DNA of 9,573 nucleotides from an uncultured Gemmatimonadota bacterium (GCA_946479895.1 CAMLHT010000138.1:1-9573), one strand, 5' to 3'. Positions 1 through 6,553 are shown, numbered from the stretch's first letter. A program made the numbers and translations. Notes: a model not told the origin generated them from the letters alone.

Positions 1-1112
1 AGCTCGAGGCTTCCCGCGTAGGTGACCGTGACACCCCTGGCGGCGGCGATCGTGCTGACCGACGCCACGCACTCGGCGGCGAGCTCACCCAGGTAGAGCG
101 GCGCCATCGCCAGCATGGTCTCGTGCGCGTCGGCGCGCGCGAGGAGGAACAGGTCACCGACTATCCGTTGCAGGCGCTCGGCCTCACGGCGGATGACGCG
201 CAGCGCCGAGCGCAGCTCTTCCGGCGTCCGGTCGTCGCGGGACAGCGCGAGCTGCGCCTCTCCGCTGACGATGGTGACGGGCGTGCGAAGCTCGTGCGAG
301 GCGTCGGCGACGAATTGCCGGCGCTGGTCGAATGCCTCGTCGAGCCGCTCGACGACGGCATTGAATGCGAGCGCGAGGCGGCCGGCTTCATCGTCGGGGC
401 GGAAGACGGGCAGGCGCTGGTGCAGGGTGGTGGCGCCGATCCGCGAAGCCCGTGATGCCATCACCGCGAACGGCCGGAGCCCGGCCTGGGCGAGCAGGCT
501 GCCCCCGAAGGCGAAGAAGAGGATCAGGAGTGGCGTCGCCGCGAAGAGCGCGAGCCGCAGACGGTGCAGGACGCGCTCCTGCGTGGCGAGCGCGCGCAGC
601 GCGCCGATGCGGATTGCGCGTCCGCCGACCGATCGCTCGATGGTCGCGAGCCGCAAGGGAACGTCGCCCGCGATGGTCCCGGCGGTGATCAACGCCGTCG
701 TGGAGTCGACCAGCCGATCGGAGAGCTCATCACCGTTGGGGCTGGCGCGCGCCGCGATCACGCGCACGGAGTCGGAGGCCTGAGGCTCGCCGGCGAGAAC
801 GTCGGTGCTCGTGTACAGCGTGTCTCCGCGCCGGTCGAGCACGGAAACGGTCAGGTCGTGAAAGCGGAATTCGCGGAGGACGAGCGGGATCGTCCGGCCG
901 TCGAGCGGATGATCGCGCGACTCGAGCTCCAGCGCGTCGCCGACCGCCACGACGACCTGCGCGAGAGACTCGTCGGCCGCGGCGAGCGTGGCCTGGCGCA
1001 CGAGCGAATATCCGGCGAACGCGAGGCCCGCGGTGAACAGCGCGAGGGCCGAAGCGTACCACAGCGTCAGCCGGCCGCGCATGCTGAGCCCACGCCACCG
1101 CCGCTCAGCCAT
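1..1112 (-). CDS. Sensor histidine kinase of a two-component system (3' end cut by window edge)
   Basis: Reading leftward from the ATG at 1112-1110 gives an uninterrupted frame of 370 codons that runs off the window. Visible in order: a short basic N-terminus, a membrane helix at about residues 15-38, an extracytoplasmic sensor region at about 40-182, a second membrane helix at about 185-207, a HAMP-like linker at about 208-260, and a HisKA dimerisation domain. The H-box FVADASHELRTPVT places the phosphorylated histidine at residue 273. The ATP-binding (HATPase_c) domain lies mostly outside the window, so the N, G1 and G2 boxes cannot be checked. The start overlaps the last 8 bases of the response regulator, so translation is probably coupled. 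A second in-frame ATG at 1082-1080 would remove ten residues. Membrane topology and H-box make the class nearly certain; the stimulus is unknown. Confidence 0.93.
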   Translation of the reverse strand, partial: MAERRWRGLSMRGRLTLWYASALALFTAGLAFAGYSLVRQATLAAADESLAQVVVAVGDALELESRDHPLDGRTIPLVLREFRFHDLTVSVLDRRGDTLYTSTDVLAGEPQASDSVRVIAARASPNGDELSDRLVDSTTALITAGTIAGDVPLRLATIERSVGGRAIRIGALRALATQERVLHRLRLALFAATPLLILFFAFGGSLLAQAGLRPFAVMASRASRIGATTLHQRLPVFRPDDEAGRLALAFNAVVERLDEAFDQRRQFVADASHELRTPVTIVSGEAQLALSRDDRTPEELRSALRVIRREAERLQRIVGDLFLLARADAHETMLAMAPLYLGELAAECVASVSTIAAARGVTVTYAGSLE

Positions 1113-1788
1113 CGGCCTCGGGAGCGCCGAGGCGATAGCCCGCGCCTCGCTGGGTGTGGATCAGCTTGCGGTCGGACTGGCTGTCGACCTTGGACCGGAG
1201 CCGGTTGATGTACACCTCGAGGGCGTTCGAGAAGGGGTCGTGATTCTCGTCCCACACGTGCTCGGTCAGCTCGGCGCGACCGATCACGCGGCCGGCGTTG
1301 CGGGCGAGGTACTCGAGCAGCACGTACTCCTTGGTCGTCAGCGACACGGGCCGCCCCGCGCGAGTCACACGCTGGGCGGCGGTGTCCACCTCGAGGTCGT
1401 CGACGACGAGACGGTCGGCGAGGATCCGGGGCGGGCGCCGGAGGAGCGCCCGAAGCCGCGCCGTCACCTCGTCGAGCGAGAACGGCTTCGTCACGTAGTC
1501 ATCGGCGCCGGCGTCGAGGCCGGCGATCCGGTCGCGCACGGCGTCGCGGGCGGTCAGCATGAGGATCGCGGACGCGATGCCACGGCGGCGCAGCTCGCGC
1601 GCGACGGAGGTGCCGTCCCGGCGCGGCAGGCCGACGTCGAGCACGATCGCGTCGTAGGGATTCACCGCCGCCTGCACGATCGCCGCCTCGCCATCGGCCG
1701 CCACGTCCACGGCATACCCGGCCTCGCGGAGGCCGCGAGCCAGCATGTCCCTGAGGGACGCATCGTCTTCGACGATCAGCAGGCGCAT
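1105..1788 (-). CDS. OmpR/PhoB-family DNA-binding response regulator
   Basis: The 227-residue protein has the usual length of the family. The receiver domain (about 1-118) shows the acidic pair E7-D8-D9, the phospho-acceptor D51 in VLDVGLP, the switch threonine T79 in MLTARD and the lysine K101 in VTKPF. A winged-helix effector domain (about 125-222) follows, with SLTTKEYVLLEYLARNAGRV, the recognition-helix region ALEVYINRLRSKVD and the C-terminal hairpin IHTQRGAGYRL. It should be phosphorylated by the kinase encoded immediately downstream on the same strand, whose start codon it overlaps, and act as a transcription factor. No purine-rich ribosome-binding site precedes the ATG, so the transcript could be leaderless. 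Targets are not known; the divergent gene at 1947 and its own promoter are the natural first candidates. Confidence 0.97.
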   Translation of the reverse strand: MRLLIVEDDASLRDMLARGLREAGYAVDVAADGEAAIVQAAVNPYDAIVLDVGLPRRDGTSVARELRRRGIASAILMLTARDAVRDRIAGLDAGADDYVTKPFSLDEVTARLRALLRRPPRILADRLVVDDLEVDTAAQRVTRAGRPVSLTTKEYVLLEYLARNAGRVIGRAELTEHVWDENHDPFSNALEVYINRLRSKVDSQSDRKLIHTQRGAGYRLGAPEADG

Positions 1789-1810
1789 CGGGAGGGTCAG
1801 TCGAGCCGGA

Positions 1811-1842
1811 TGAATGGTACTTCCCGAGGGCCGCTGAATGGT
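1811..1842. repeat. Direct repeat TGAATGGT x2, possible operator half-sites
   Basis: Two identical 8-base copies lie at 1811-1818 and 1835-1842 in the same orientation, 23 to 54 bases upstream of the response regulator start codon. OmpR-family regulators usually bind direct repeats, but typically with about 10-11 bases between half-sites; 24 is roughly two helical turns plus a few bases. A binding role is only a possibility. Confidence 0.3.
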
Positions 1843-1935
1843 TCCGCGCCGTTATCCGCCATTAAGGATGCCCGAAATAGCTTCGCCGAGGGTTTCGGTC
1901 CATGCCGGATCGGCCCGCGAAACCATCCTACTCTC

Positions 1936-1940
1936 AGGAG
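1936..1940 (+). promoter_or_regulatory. Ribosome-binding site AGGAG deciding the start at 1947
   Basis: AGGAG ends six bases before the ATG at 1947. It favours this start over the upstream in-frame ATG at 1902, which would place fifteen mostly polar residues in front of a normal signal peptide. Confidence 0.75.
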
Positions 1941-1946
1941 CTTCAC

Positions 1947-2222
1947 ATGCGTCTCAGAATGCTGGTCACGCTCGGCGCCGTCACGATGATCGGGGCGACC
2001 GCCGCTCACGCACAGGCCGCGAAGGCCACCGTCCCGGTCACCCATCAGGTGAAAGCAACGCCCACCCGGCCCGACACGACGAAGAAGTCGAGCACGAGAA
2101 AGATGCCGGCGAAGAAGGTCCACAAGGCCGCCACGAAAAAGGACACCACGCGGAGCGACACCGTGAAGGCGGAGAAGCCCACCGTCAGGAAGCCGGCGAA
2201 GAAGCCGCCGGTCACCCGCTAG
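1947..2222 (+). CDS. Small secreted Lys/Thr-rich strongly cationic protein, function unknown
   Basis: The protein is 91 residues. It begins with a typical Sec signal peptide: MRLR, a hydrophobic core LVTLGAVTMIGATAA and a likely cleavage near AHAQ (residues 20-23). The remaining 68 residues are low complexity. By my count they hold 15 Lys, 5 Arg and 13 Thr against 3 Asp and 1 Glu, a net charge near +16. PAKK occurs twice (residues 54-57 and 83-86), resembling the tails of histone-H1-like or AlgP-like proteins, although the signal peptide argues for export rather than DNA binding in the cytoplasm. It has no cysteine and no recognisable fold and is probably disordered. The start is set by the AGGAG at 1936. 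It is transcribed away from the two-component system and toward mprF. I do not recognise a family. Confidence 0.8.
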   Translation: MRLRMLVTLGAVTMIGATAAHAQAAKATVPVTHQVKATPTRPDTTKKSSTRKMPAKKVHKAATKKDTTRSDTVKAEKPTVRKPAKKPPVTR

Positions 2223-2232
2223 GCGGCCGGGG

Positions 2233-2244
2233 CATCCGCGGATG
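2233..2244. repeat. 12-bp perfect palindrome CATCCGCGGATG
   Basis: This self-complementary 12-mer starts ten bases after the stop codon of the small secreted protein. Its last three bases are the ATG that opens the longest mprF reading frame. It may be an operator or part of the 3' end of the upstream transcript. A loopless palindrome is a poor hairpin, so a protein site is slightly more plausible. Confidence 0.35.
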
Positions 2245-2275
2245 ACGACGCTCGCCACCGTGGCATCATGGTGGA

Positions 2276-2305
2276 CGGCAACCAGTGGCCGGGCACTGGT
2301 TGCCG
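2276..2305 (+). terminator. Perfect inverted repeat, 12-bp stem with 6-base loop; candidate terminator or 5'-leader hairpin
   Basis: CGGCAACCAGTG (2276-2287), loop GCCGGG (2288-2293) and CACTGGTTGCCG (2294-2305) form a perfect 12-bp stem. It lies 54 bases after the stop codon of the small secreted gene and 104 bases before the ATG at 2410. No T-tract follows, so classic intrinsic termination is not assured; many high-GC bacteria have hairpins without T-tracts. It could instead be a leader structure or an operator. Its position within the 5' extension of the mprF reading frame argues that this extension is not protein-coding. Confidence 0.45.
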
Positions 2306-2409
2306 GCACGCGCGCGGCACCGGGGGCCGCAAGCCACGACCCCACGCGAACCCGCCCGGATCCGGGGGCGCCCAGACGTTCACGGCGTCGCCTGCGGCTC
2401 GCGCGGGCG

Positions 2410-4026
2410 ATGGTCGATCCGGTCATCGCCTGGCTGACGGCGCGCGTCCCGCTCGTCACCGCCACGGCAACGTTCGCCGCGGGTCTCGTGCTGCTGGCTT
2501 CGGGAGCCACGCCGTCGCTCGCGGCCCGGGTGGAACGGCTCGACGCGGTGCTTCCACTCGGCGTGATCGAGGTGTCGCACTTCGCGTCGGTCTCCATCGG
2601 CGTGATGCTGATCCTCGTCGCGCGCGCGGTTCACCAGCGCCTCGATGCCGCGTGGCACCTGGTCGTCGGGGCATTGCTGGCCGGAATCGCCCTGTCGCTC
2701 CTCAAGGGGCTCGAATACGAAGACGCCGCGCTTCTCACCGCGGCCCTCGCGCTCGTCGTGGGCAGCCGGCGCCATTTCTGGCGCCGAGCCGCGGTGCTCA
2801 GCGAGCCCCTGCCATGGCCGTGGATCGCGGCGGTCGCGCTGGCGATCTCGGGCATGATCGCGCTGGGATTCTTCAGCTACTCACACGTCGCCTATCGTCA
2901 TGCGCTGTGGTCGGAGTTCGCCACCGGCAATGACGCGTCGCGCTTCCTGCGCGCGATGGCCGGCGCCCTCCTGACGGCGATCGCCTTCACGATCGCGAGA
3001 CTCATGCAGCCGGCGCCGTACGCGGCCGGAAGGCTGAGCACAACGCAGCAGGCGCGACTCGAGGAGATCATCCGCTCGAAGGCGCGGCCAGCGGGCAATC
3101 TCGCCTTCCTCGGCGACAAGAGCGTCATGCTCGCGGACGACGGCGAAGGGTTCCTGATGTACGCGATCCGGGGCAGGAGCTGGGTGGCGCTCGGGGATCC
3201 GGTGGGCGATTCCGCGACGCGGCGCGAGCTCGCGTGGAAGTTCAGCCGGATGGCGCGCCAGCACGGCGGCCAGCCGGTGTTCTACGAGGTCTCGCCGGAC
3301 ATGCTGGGCCCGTGCGCCGAGATCGGCATGCGGATGGTCAAGATCGGGGAGGAGGCCCGGGTATCGCTCGAGGGATTCACGCTCGACGTACCCGGCATGC
3401 GGAAGTTCCGCACGACGGTCCGGCAGTTCGAGCGGGCTGGCGTCCGCGCGGAGCTCCTGGCGCCCGGCGACGTGGAGAAGCACCTCGCCGAGCTGCGCGA
3501 GGTTTCCGACGCGTGGCTGGCGGAAAAAGGCCGGCGTGAGAAGACCTTTTCCGTCGGGCGGTTCGACGCCGCGTATCTCTCACGATTCCCGATCCTGGTG
3601 GTCCGCGATGAGACGGAGATCCTCGCGTTCGCGAATCTGTGGACGTCGAGGGCGAGCAGCGAGCTGTCGGTCGACCTGATGCGGTATCGGCCGCGCCGCC
3701 ACAACGGAATCATGGACTACCTGTTCATCGAAGCCATGCGGTACGGAGCGCGCGAAGGCTATCGCTGGTTCAGCCTCGGGATGGCGCCGCTGGCAGGGCT
3801 GGAGAACCGCTCAGGCGCTCCGCTGTGGACGCGCGCCGGCGCGCTCCTCTTCGCGCACGGTGACTCGTTCTACCACTTCAAGGGACTTCGGAGCTACAAG
3901 GAGAAGTTCGCGCCGACCTGGGAACCCCGGTATCTCGCGGTGCCGAGCACCCTCTCGCTTCCGGGAACGCTCGCGAACGTCACCTTCCTGATCTCCGGCG
4001 GGATGGCGGGCATCCTGCGGCGATGA
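2410..4026 (+). CDS. mprF: MprF-type aminoacyl-phosphatidylglycerol synthase, short form (DUF2156/LPG synthase C-terminal)
   Basis: This inner-membrane enzyme would transfer an amino acid from aminoacyl-tRNA to phosphatidylglycerol, lowering surface negative charge. From the ATG at 2410 (538 residues) there are about six membrane segments (near 14-34, 59-74, 80-99, 104-118, 137-157, 181-198). The cytoplasmic synthase domain follows at about 209-515. Family landmarks are FLGDKSVM, WVALGDPVG, VFYEV, KIGEEARVSLEGF, AFANLW, SVDLMRYRP, GIMDYLF, WFSLGMAPL, FYHFKGLRSYKEKFAP and PRYLAVP. Full MprF proteins have about 840-880 residues with an N-terminal flippase; that part is largely absent. The frame is open back to an ATG at 2242 (594 residues). 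The extra 56 residues are Arg/Pro-rich, span a perfect hairpin and show weaker third-position G/C (42 of 56), so I prefer 2410; neither start has a clear ribosome-binding site. Which amino acid is transferred cannot be read from sequence. Confidence 0.88.
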   Translation: MVDPVIAWLTARVPLVTATATFAAGLVLLASGATPSLAARVERLDAVLPLGVIEVSHFASVSIGVMLILVARAVHQRLDAAWHLVVGALLAGIALSLLKGLEYEDAALLTAALALVVGSRRHFWRRAAVLSEPLPWPWIAAVALAISGMIALGFFSYSHVAYRHALWSEFATGNDASRFLRAMAGALLTAIAFTIARLMQPAPYAAGRLSTTQQARLEEIIRSKARPAGNLAFLGDKSVMLADDGEGFLMYAIRGRSWVALGDPVGDSATRRELAWKFSRMARQHGGQPVFYEVSPDMLGPCAEIGMRMVKIGEEARVSLEGFTLDVPGMRKFRTTVRQFERAGVRAELLAPGDVEKHLAELREVSDAWLAEKGRREKTFSVGRFDAAYLSRFPILVVRDETEILAFANLWTSRASSELSVDLMRYRPRRHNGIMDYLFIEAMRYGAREGYRWFSLGMAPLAGLENRSGAPLWTRAGALLFAHGDSFYHFKGLRSYKEKFAPTWEPRYLAVPSTLSLPGTLANVTFLISGGMAGILRR

Positions 4027-4733
4027 GCGGCGCGATGCGGCGAGTACTCACGGCATGCGTCCTCGCGTGCGCCTGCCGGGGCAACGCGCAGGCGGCGCGG
4101 ACCTGGGAGCCCGGCGTCCCGCTCGTCGAACGCCCGGCGCCGTCGGGACACCTGCTGGCGCTGATCGTGACCGGCGATGGCGGATGGGCTGCCGGCGATC
4201 GCGCGATGGCCGATGCGCTGGCGTCGGCCGGCATTGCCGTGGTCGGGCTCGATTCACGCGCGTACCTGCGCGCCGGCCAGCGGACGCCCGAGTCGATGAC
4301 CGCGGACGTGACGAGGCTCCTCACGCACTACGAGACCGCATGGCGAAAGGACAGCGTGATCCTCATCGGCTACTCCCGCGGCGCCGACCTGCTGCCCTTC
4401 GTCGTCACGCGAATGGAGGAACGCGATCGGGCCCGCGTCACCCTGCTGGCGCTCGTCTCGCTCTCGACCCACGCCGGCTTTCAGTTTCACTGGGAGGACC
4501 TCGTGCGCGACATCGAGCGCCCGACGGATCTTCCCACCGCTCCGGAGGTCCGCCGGCTGCGAGGGCCGCGGATCGTCTGCATGCGCGGCCGGCAGGAAAA
4601 GACCTCGGGGTGCGACCTCCTCGATCAGGGGTCGGCGGTCCGGATACCGCACGACGGCGGGCACGCCCTGACCAGCGAGACCGGGGCTGCGGTCGGGAAG
4701 GTCATCGCCGCCGAAGCCGCGCCACCATCCTGA
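4023..4733 (+). CDS. virJ: VirJ/AcvB-family periplasmic serine hydrolase, probable aminoacyl-PG hydrolase
   Basis: The 236-residue protein overlaps mprF by ATGA, implying translational coupling. Residues 1-24 look like an export signal ending NAQA; a lipobox around the Cys at 14-18 is a weaker alternative, and translation could also begin at the ATG at 4035. The mature part is an alpha/beta-hydrolase of the VirJ domain: IVTGDGGW (48-55), VVGLDSRAYL (73-82), the nucleophile elbow GYSRGADLLPF with Ser118, then IPHDGGHAL with His214. C186 and C197 may form the family's conserved disulfide. In place of the usual acidic EEKDS-type stretch before the second cysteine I see QEKTSG, so the catalytic acid is unclear. 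Agrobacterium AcvB, a relative encoded beside an MprF homologue, hydrolyses lysyl-phosphatidylglycerol. By analogy this protein would remove or recycle the MprF product on the periplasmic side. Confidence 0.87.
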   Translation: MSGAMRRVLTACVLACACRGNAQAARTWEPGVPLVERPAPSGHLLALIVTGDGGWAAGDRAMADALASAGIAVVGLDSRAYLRAGQRTPESMTADVTRLLTHYETAWRKDSVILIGYSRGADLLPFVVTRMEERDRARVTLLALVSLSTHAGFQFHWEDLVRDIERPTDLPTAPEVRRLRGPRIVCMRGRQEKTSGCDLLDQGSAVRIPHDGGHALTSETGAAVGKVIAAEAAPPS

Positions 4734-4800
4734 CAGCGCTCGATCATTAGAATACTCCGTCGCCCGGCCAAACCTCGCCCGGCGCCGCGGTGTCGGATCA

Positions 4801-4816
4801 GGATACCGCCGTATCC
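4801..4816 (+). promoter_or_regulatory. Short inverted repeat GGATAC-CGCC-GTATCC upstream of the M28 peptidase
   Basis: This perfect 6-bp stem with a 4-base loop ends ten bases before the GGAG of the M28 gene. It could be a leader hairpin affecting translation or a small operator. The rest of the 103-bp gap (4734-4836) shows a duplicated TCGCCCGGC (4760-4768 and 4775-4783) and no confident promoter or terminator. Confidence 0.3.
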
Positions 4817-4825
4817 CAGCACCAC

Positions 4826-4829
4826 GGAG
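4826..4829 (+). promoter_or_regulatory. Ribosome-binding site GGAG of the M28 peptidase
   Basis: GGAG lies seven bases before the ATG at 4837. A TTG at 4834-4836 directly precedes that ATG in frame and would add one residue; the spacing and start-codon preference favour the ATG. Confidence 0.65.
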
Positions 4830-4836
4830 CATTTTG

Positions 4837-6552
4837 ATGACGCACCACAGATTCCCCCGCCGACTCGCCTCGGCGTTCACCATTGCCGTCGCCGCCGGAT
4901 GCGCGACGGCGACCCAGACCGGCCAGGCGCCCAGCGGCCCGACGAGCGCGGCGATCACCGCCGCCGACCTGCGCCATCGCCTGTTCATCTACGCCGACGA
5001 TTCCATGATGGGCCGCAAGGCGGGAACCGAAGGCAACATGAAGGCGACGGCGTACATCGCGAACGAGCTGCAGCGGATGGGCGTCCAGCCGGGTGGCGAG
5101 AACGGAACATACTTCCAGAACGTCCCGCTCCTGCACCTCCAGGCATCGAAGACCAAGCCGATCATCGTCGACGGCCGCAGCTTCCTGCCGGCGAAGGACT
5201 ACATCGGCCGGACGCCGAAGATGTTCGAGAACGTCCAGGCGATCTACGGCGGCGTGTTCGGCGAGGCGAGCATGATTCCGCCGGAAGCGGCGGCGGGCAA
5301 GGTCGTCGTGCTCGCGGTCCCGAAGGACGCCGCGGGCAAGCCGAAGTGGAGCGGCACCCGCCAGCCGTCGTCGAGCCGGTACCGCACCGCGCACTCGGTC
5401 GCGATCGTCGGCATGGACGGGATGGCGCCGAGCGACTGGATTCCCCTGATGGAGGAAGGCGGCGACGTCCTCAACGATCCGGCGAACCCGCCCGACCTCT
5501 CGATGATGGCCATGCAGCTCGGCTTCCTGTACGTCTCGAACGCGATGGCCGAGGCGATGATGGGCGGCTCGCTGGCGTCGATGCAGCCCGGCCAGGCGGG
5601 GCGCGTGATCGGCGGCGGGATGGGGTACGACACCACGCGGGTCATCGCGCGCAACGTCATCGGCATCATCCCCGGCAGCGATCCGAAGCTCAAGGGGCAG
5701 TACGTGGCGATCGGCGCGCACAACGACCACGTCGGCATGACGGCGGCGAAGGCGGACCACGACTCGGTGAAGGCGTTCAACATCGTCGCGCTCCCGCAGG
5801 GCGCGGACTCGATCCCGCGCGAGATGACGCCGCCGCGGGTGGCGGAGTTCACGAGGATCCTCGACAGCCTGCGCAAGGTGCACAAGCCGAAGATCGACTC
5901 GGTCTACAACGGGGCCGATGACGACGGCTCGGGATCGGTGTCGGTGCTCGAGATCGCCGAAGCGTTCCAGAGGGCCGGCACGAGGCCGAAGCGGTCGCTG
6001 ATCTTCGTGTGGCACACCGGCGAGGAGCTCGGCCTGTTCGGCTCGGAGTATTTCACCGATCATCCGACGGTGCCGCGGGACTCGATCGTCGCCCAGCTGA
6101 ACATGGACATGGTGGGCCGCGGCGGGGCGAAGGATCTCGTGGGGCGCACGTCGGACGGCAAGGACATCTGGGGTGGCCCCGACTACGTCCAGCTCGTGGG
6201 ATCACGCCGCCTCTCCACGGAGCTCGGCGATCTCATCGAGGACGTCAACGGCAAGCAGGCGGCCCCGCTCCGGTTCGACTACTCGATCGACGCGAACGGG
6301 CACCCGGCGAACATCTACTGCCGCAGCGACCACTACAGCTACGCGCGCTACGGCATCCCGATCACGTTCTTCACGACCGGCGGCCACGCGGACTATCACC
6401 AGCTGACCGACGAGCCGCAGTACATCGAGTACGACCACATGCAGCGGGTCGCCTCACTCGTGAAGAGCGCGGCGGAGCGGATCGCGAACCTCGATCACCG
6501 CATCGTCGTGGACAAGCCGAAGCCGGACCCGAAGGGGCGGTGCGTGCAGTAG
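4837..6552 (+). CDS. M28-family zinc metallopeptidase, probable exported lipoprotein
   Basis: The 571-residue protein begins with a signal sequence ending AVAAGC, so Cys22 is a likely lipid-anchored residue, placing the enzyme in the envelope. A PA-like region (about 108-260) sits between an N-terminal segment and the catalytic M28 domain. The co-catalytic zinc site is complete: H295 in GAHNDHVG, bridging D362 in GADDDGSGS, general base E396 and ligand E397 in HTGEELG, D424 in NMDMVGR and H521 in GHADYHQLTDE. It should cleave N-terminal residues or small peptides; substrate is unknown. About 66 residues separate H295 from D362, longer than in compact M28 aminopeptidases, because of an insertion at about 301-357. 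It is separated by 103 bp from virJ and by a repeat structure from treZ, so it is probably its own unit. Confidence 0.92.
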   Translation: MTHHRFPRRLASAFTIAVAAGCATATQTGQAPSGPTSAAITAADLRHRLFIYADDSMMGRKAGTEGNMKATAYIANELQRMGVQPGGENGTYFQNVPLLHLQASKTKPIIVDGRSFLPAKDYIGRTPKMFENVQAIYGGVFGEASMIPPEAAAGKVVVLAVPKDAAGKPKWSGTRQPSSSRYRTAHSVAIVGMDGMAPSDWIPLMEEGGDVLNDPANPPDLSMMAMQLGFLYVSNAMAEAMMGGSLASMQPGQAGRVIGGGMGYDTTRVIARNVIGIIPGSDPKLKGQYVAIGAHNDHVGMTAAKADHDSVKAFNIVALPQGADSIPREMTPPRVAEFTRILDSLRKVHKPKIDSVYNGADDDGSGSVSVLEIAEAFQRAGTRPKRSLIFVWHTGEELGLFGSEYFTDHPTVPRDSIVAQLNMDMVGRGGAKDLVGRTSDGKDIWGGPDYVQLVGSRRLSTELGDLIEDVNGKQAAPLRFDYSIDANGHPANIYCRSDHYSYARYGIPITFFTTGGHADYHQLTDEPQYIEYDHMQRVASLVKSAAERIANLDHRIVVDKPKPDPKGRCVQ

Positions 6553-6553
6553 A

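Larger units (their letters stand above)
1789..1946. promoter_or_regulatory. Divergent intergenic region between the response regulator and the small secreted protein
   Basis: This 158-bp gap must carry the promoters of both the leftward two-component operon and the rightward small gene. It contains two exact copies of TGAATGGT (1811-1818 and 1835-1842, 24 bases start to start). It also has an ATCC/GGAT inverted pair at 1854-1857 and 1866-1869 around an AT-richer centre, and two copies of CCGAGGG (1824-1830 and 1886-1892). I could not find a convincing -35/-10 pair with normal spacing on either strand. Assignment as a regulatory region rests on gene orientation. Confidence 0.5.

Noticed and set aside
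115..783. Open frame of 222 codons on the + strand
   Set aside because: It is antisense to the histidine kinase, whose minus-strand frame has a clean H-box and membrane helices; the + product is Arg/Ser-rich with no domain.
988..1989. Open frame of 333 codons on the + strand
   Set aside because: It is the complement of the response regulator and runs through the divergent promoter region; the product has no family features and results from high GC content.
1797..2597. Open frame of 266 codons on the - strand
   Set aside because: It crosses the intergenic region, the small secreted gene and the mprF start in antisense; low-complexity Arg/Gly/Ser product, no ribosome-binding site.
4730..4756. 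Possible promoter for the M28 gene: CTGACA (4730-4735) with AATACT (4751-4756) or TAGAAT (4748-4753)
   Set aside because: The better -10 match leaves only a 12-base spacer and the other 15 bases, both short of the usual 16-18; the match may be chance.
4760..4783. Direct repeat TCGCCCGGC twice, 15 bases apart
   Set aside because: Nine bases of pure G/C-rich sequence recur easily in a genome of this composition; no symmetry or link to a gene start.
4798..6063. Open frame of 421 codons on the - strand
   Set aside because: It is antisense to the M28 peptidase, whose full zinc site is readable on the + strand; the Arg/His/Asp/Val-rich product is typical of a GC-rich shadow frame.
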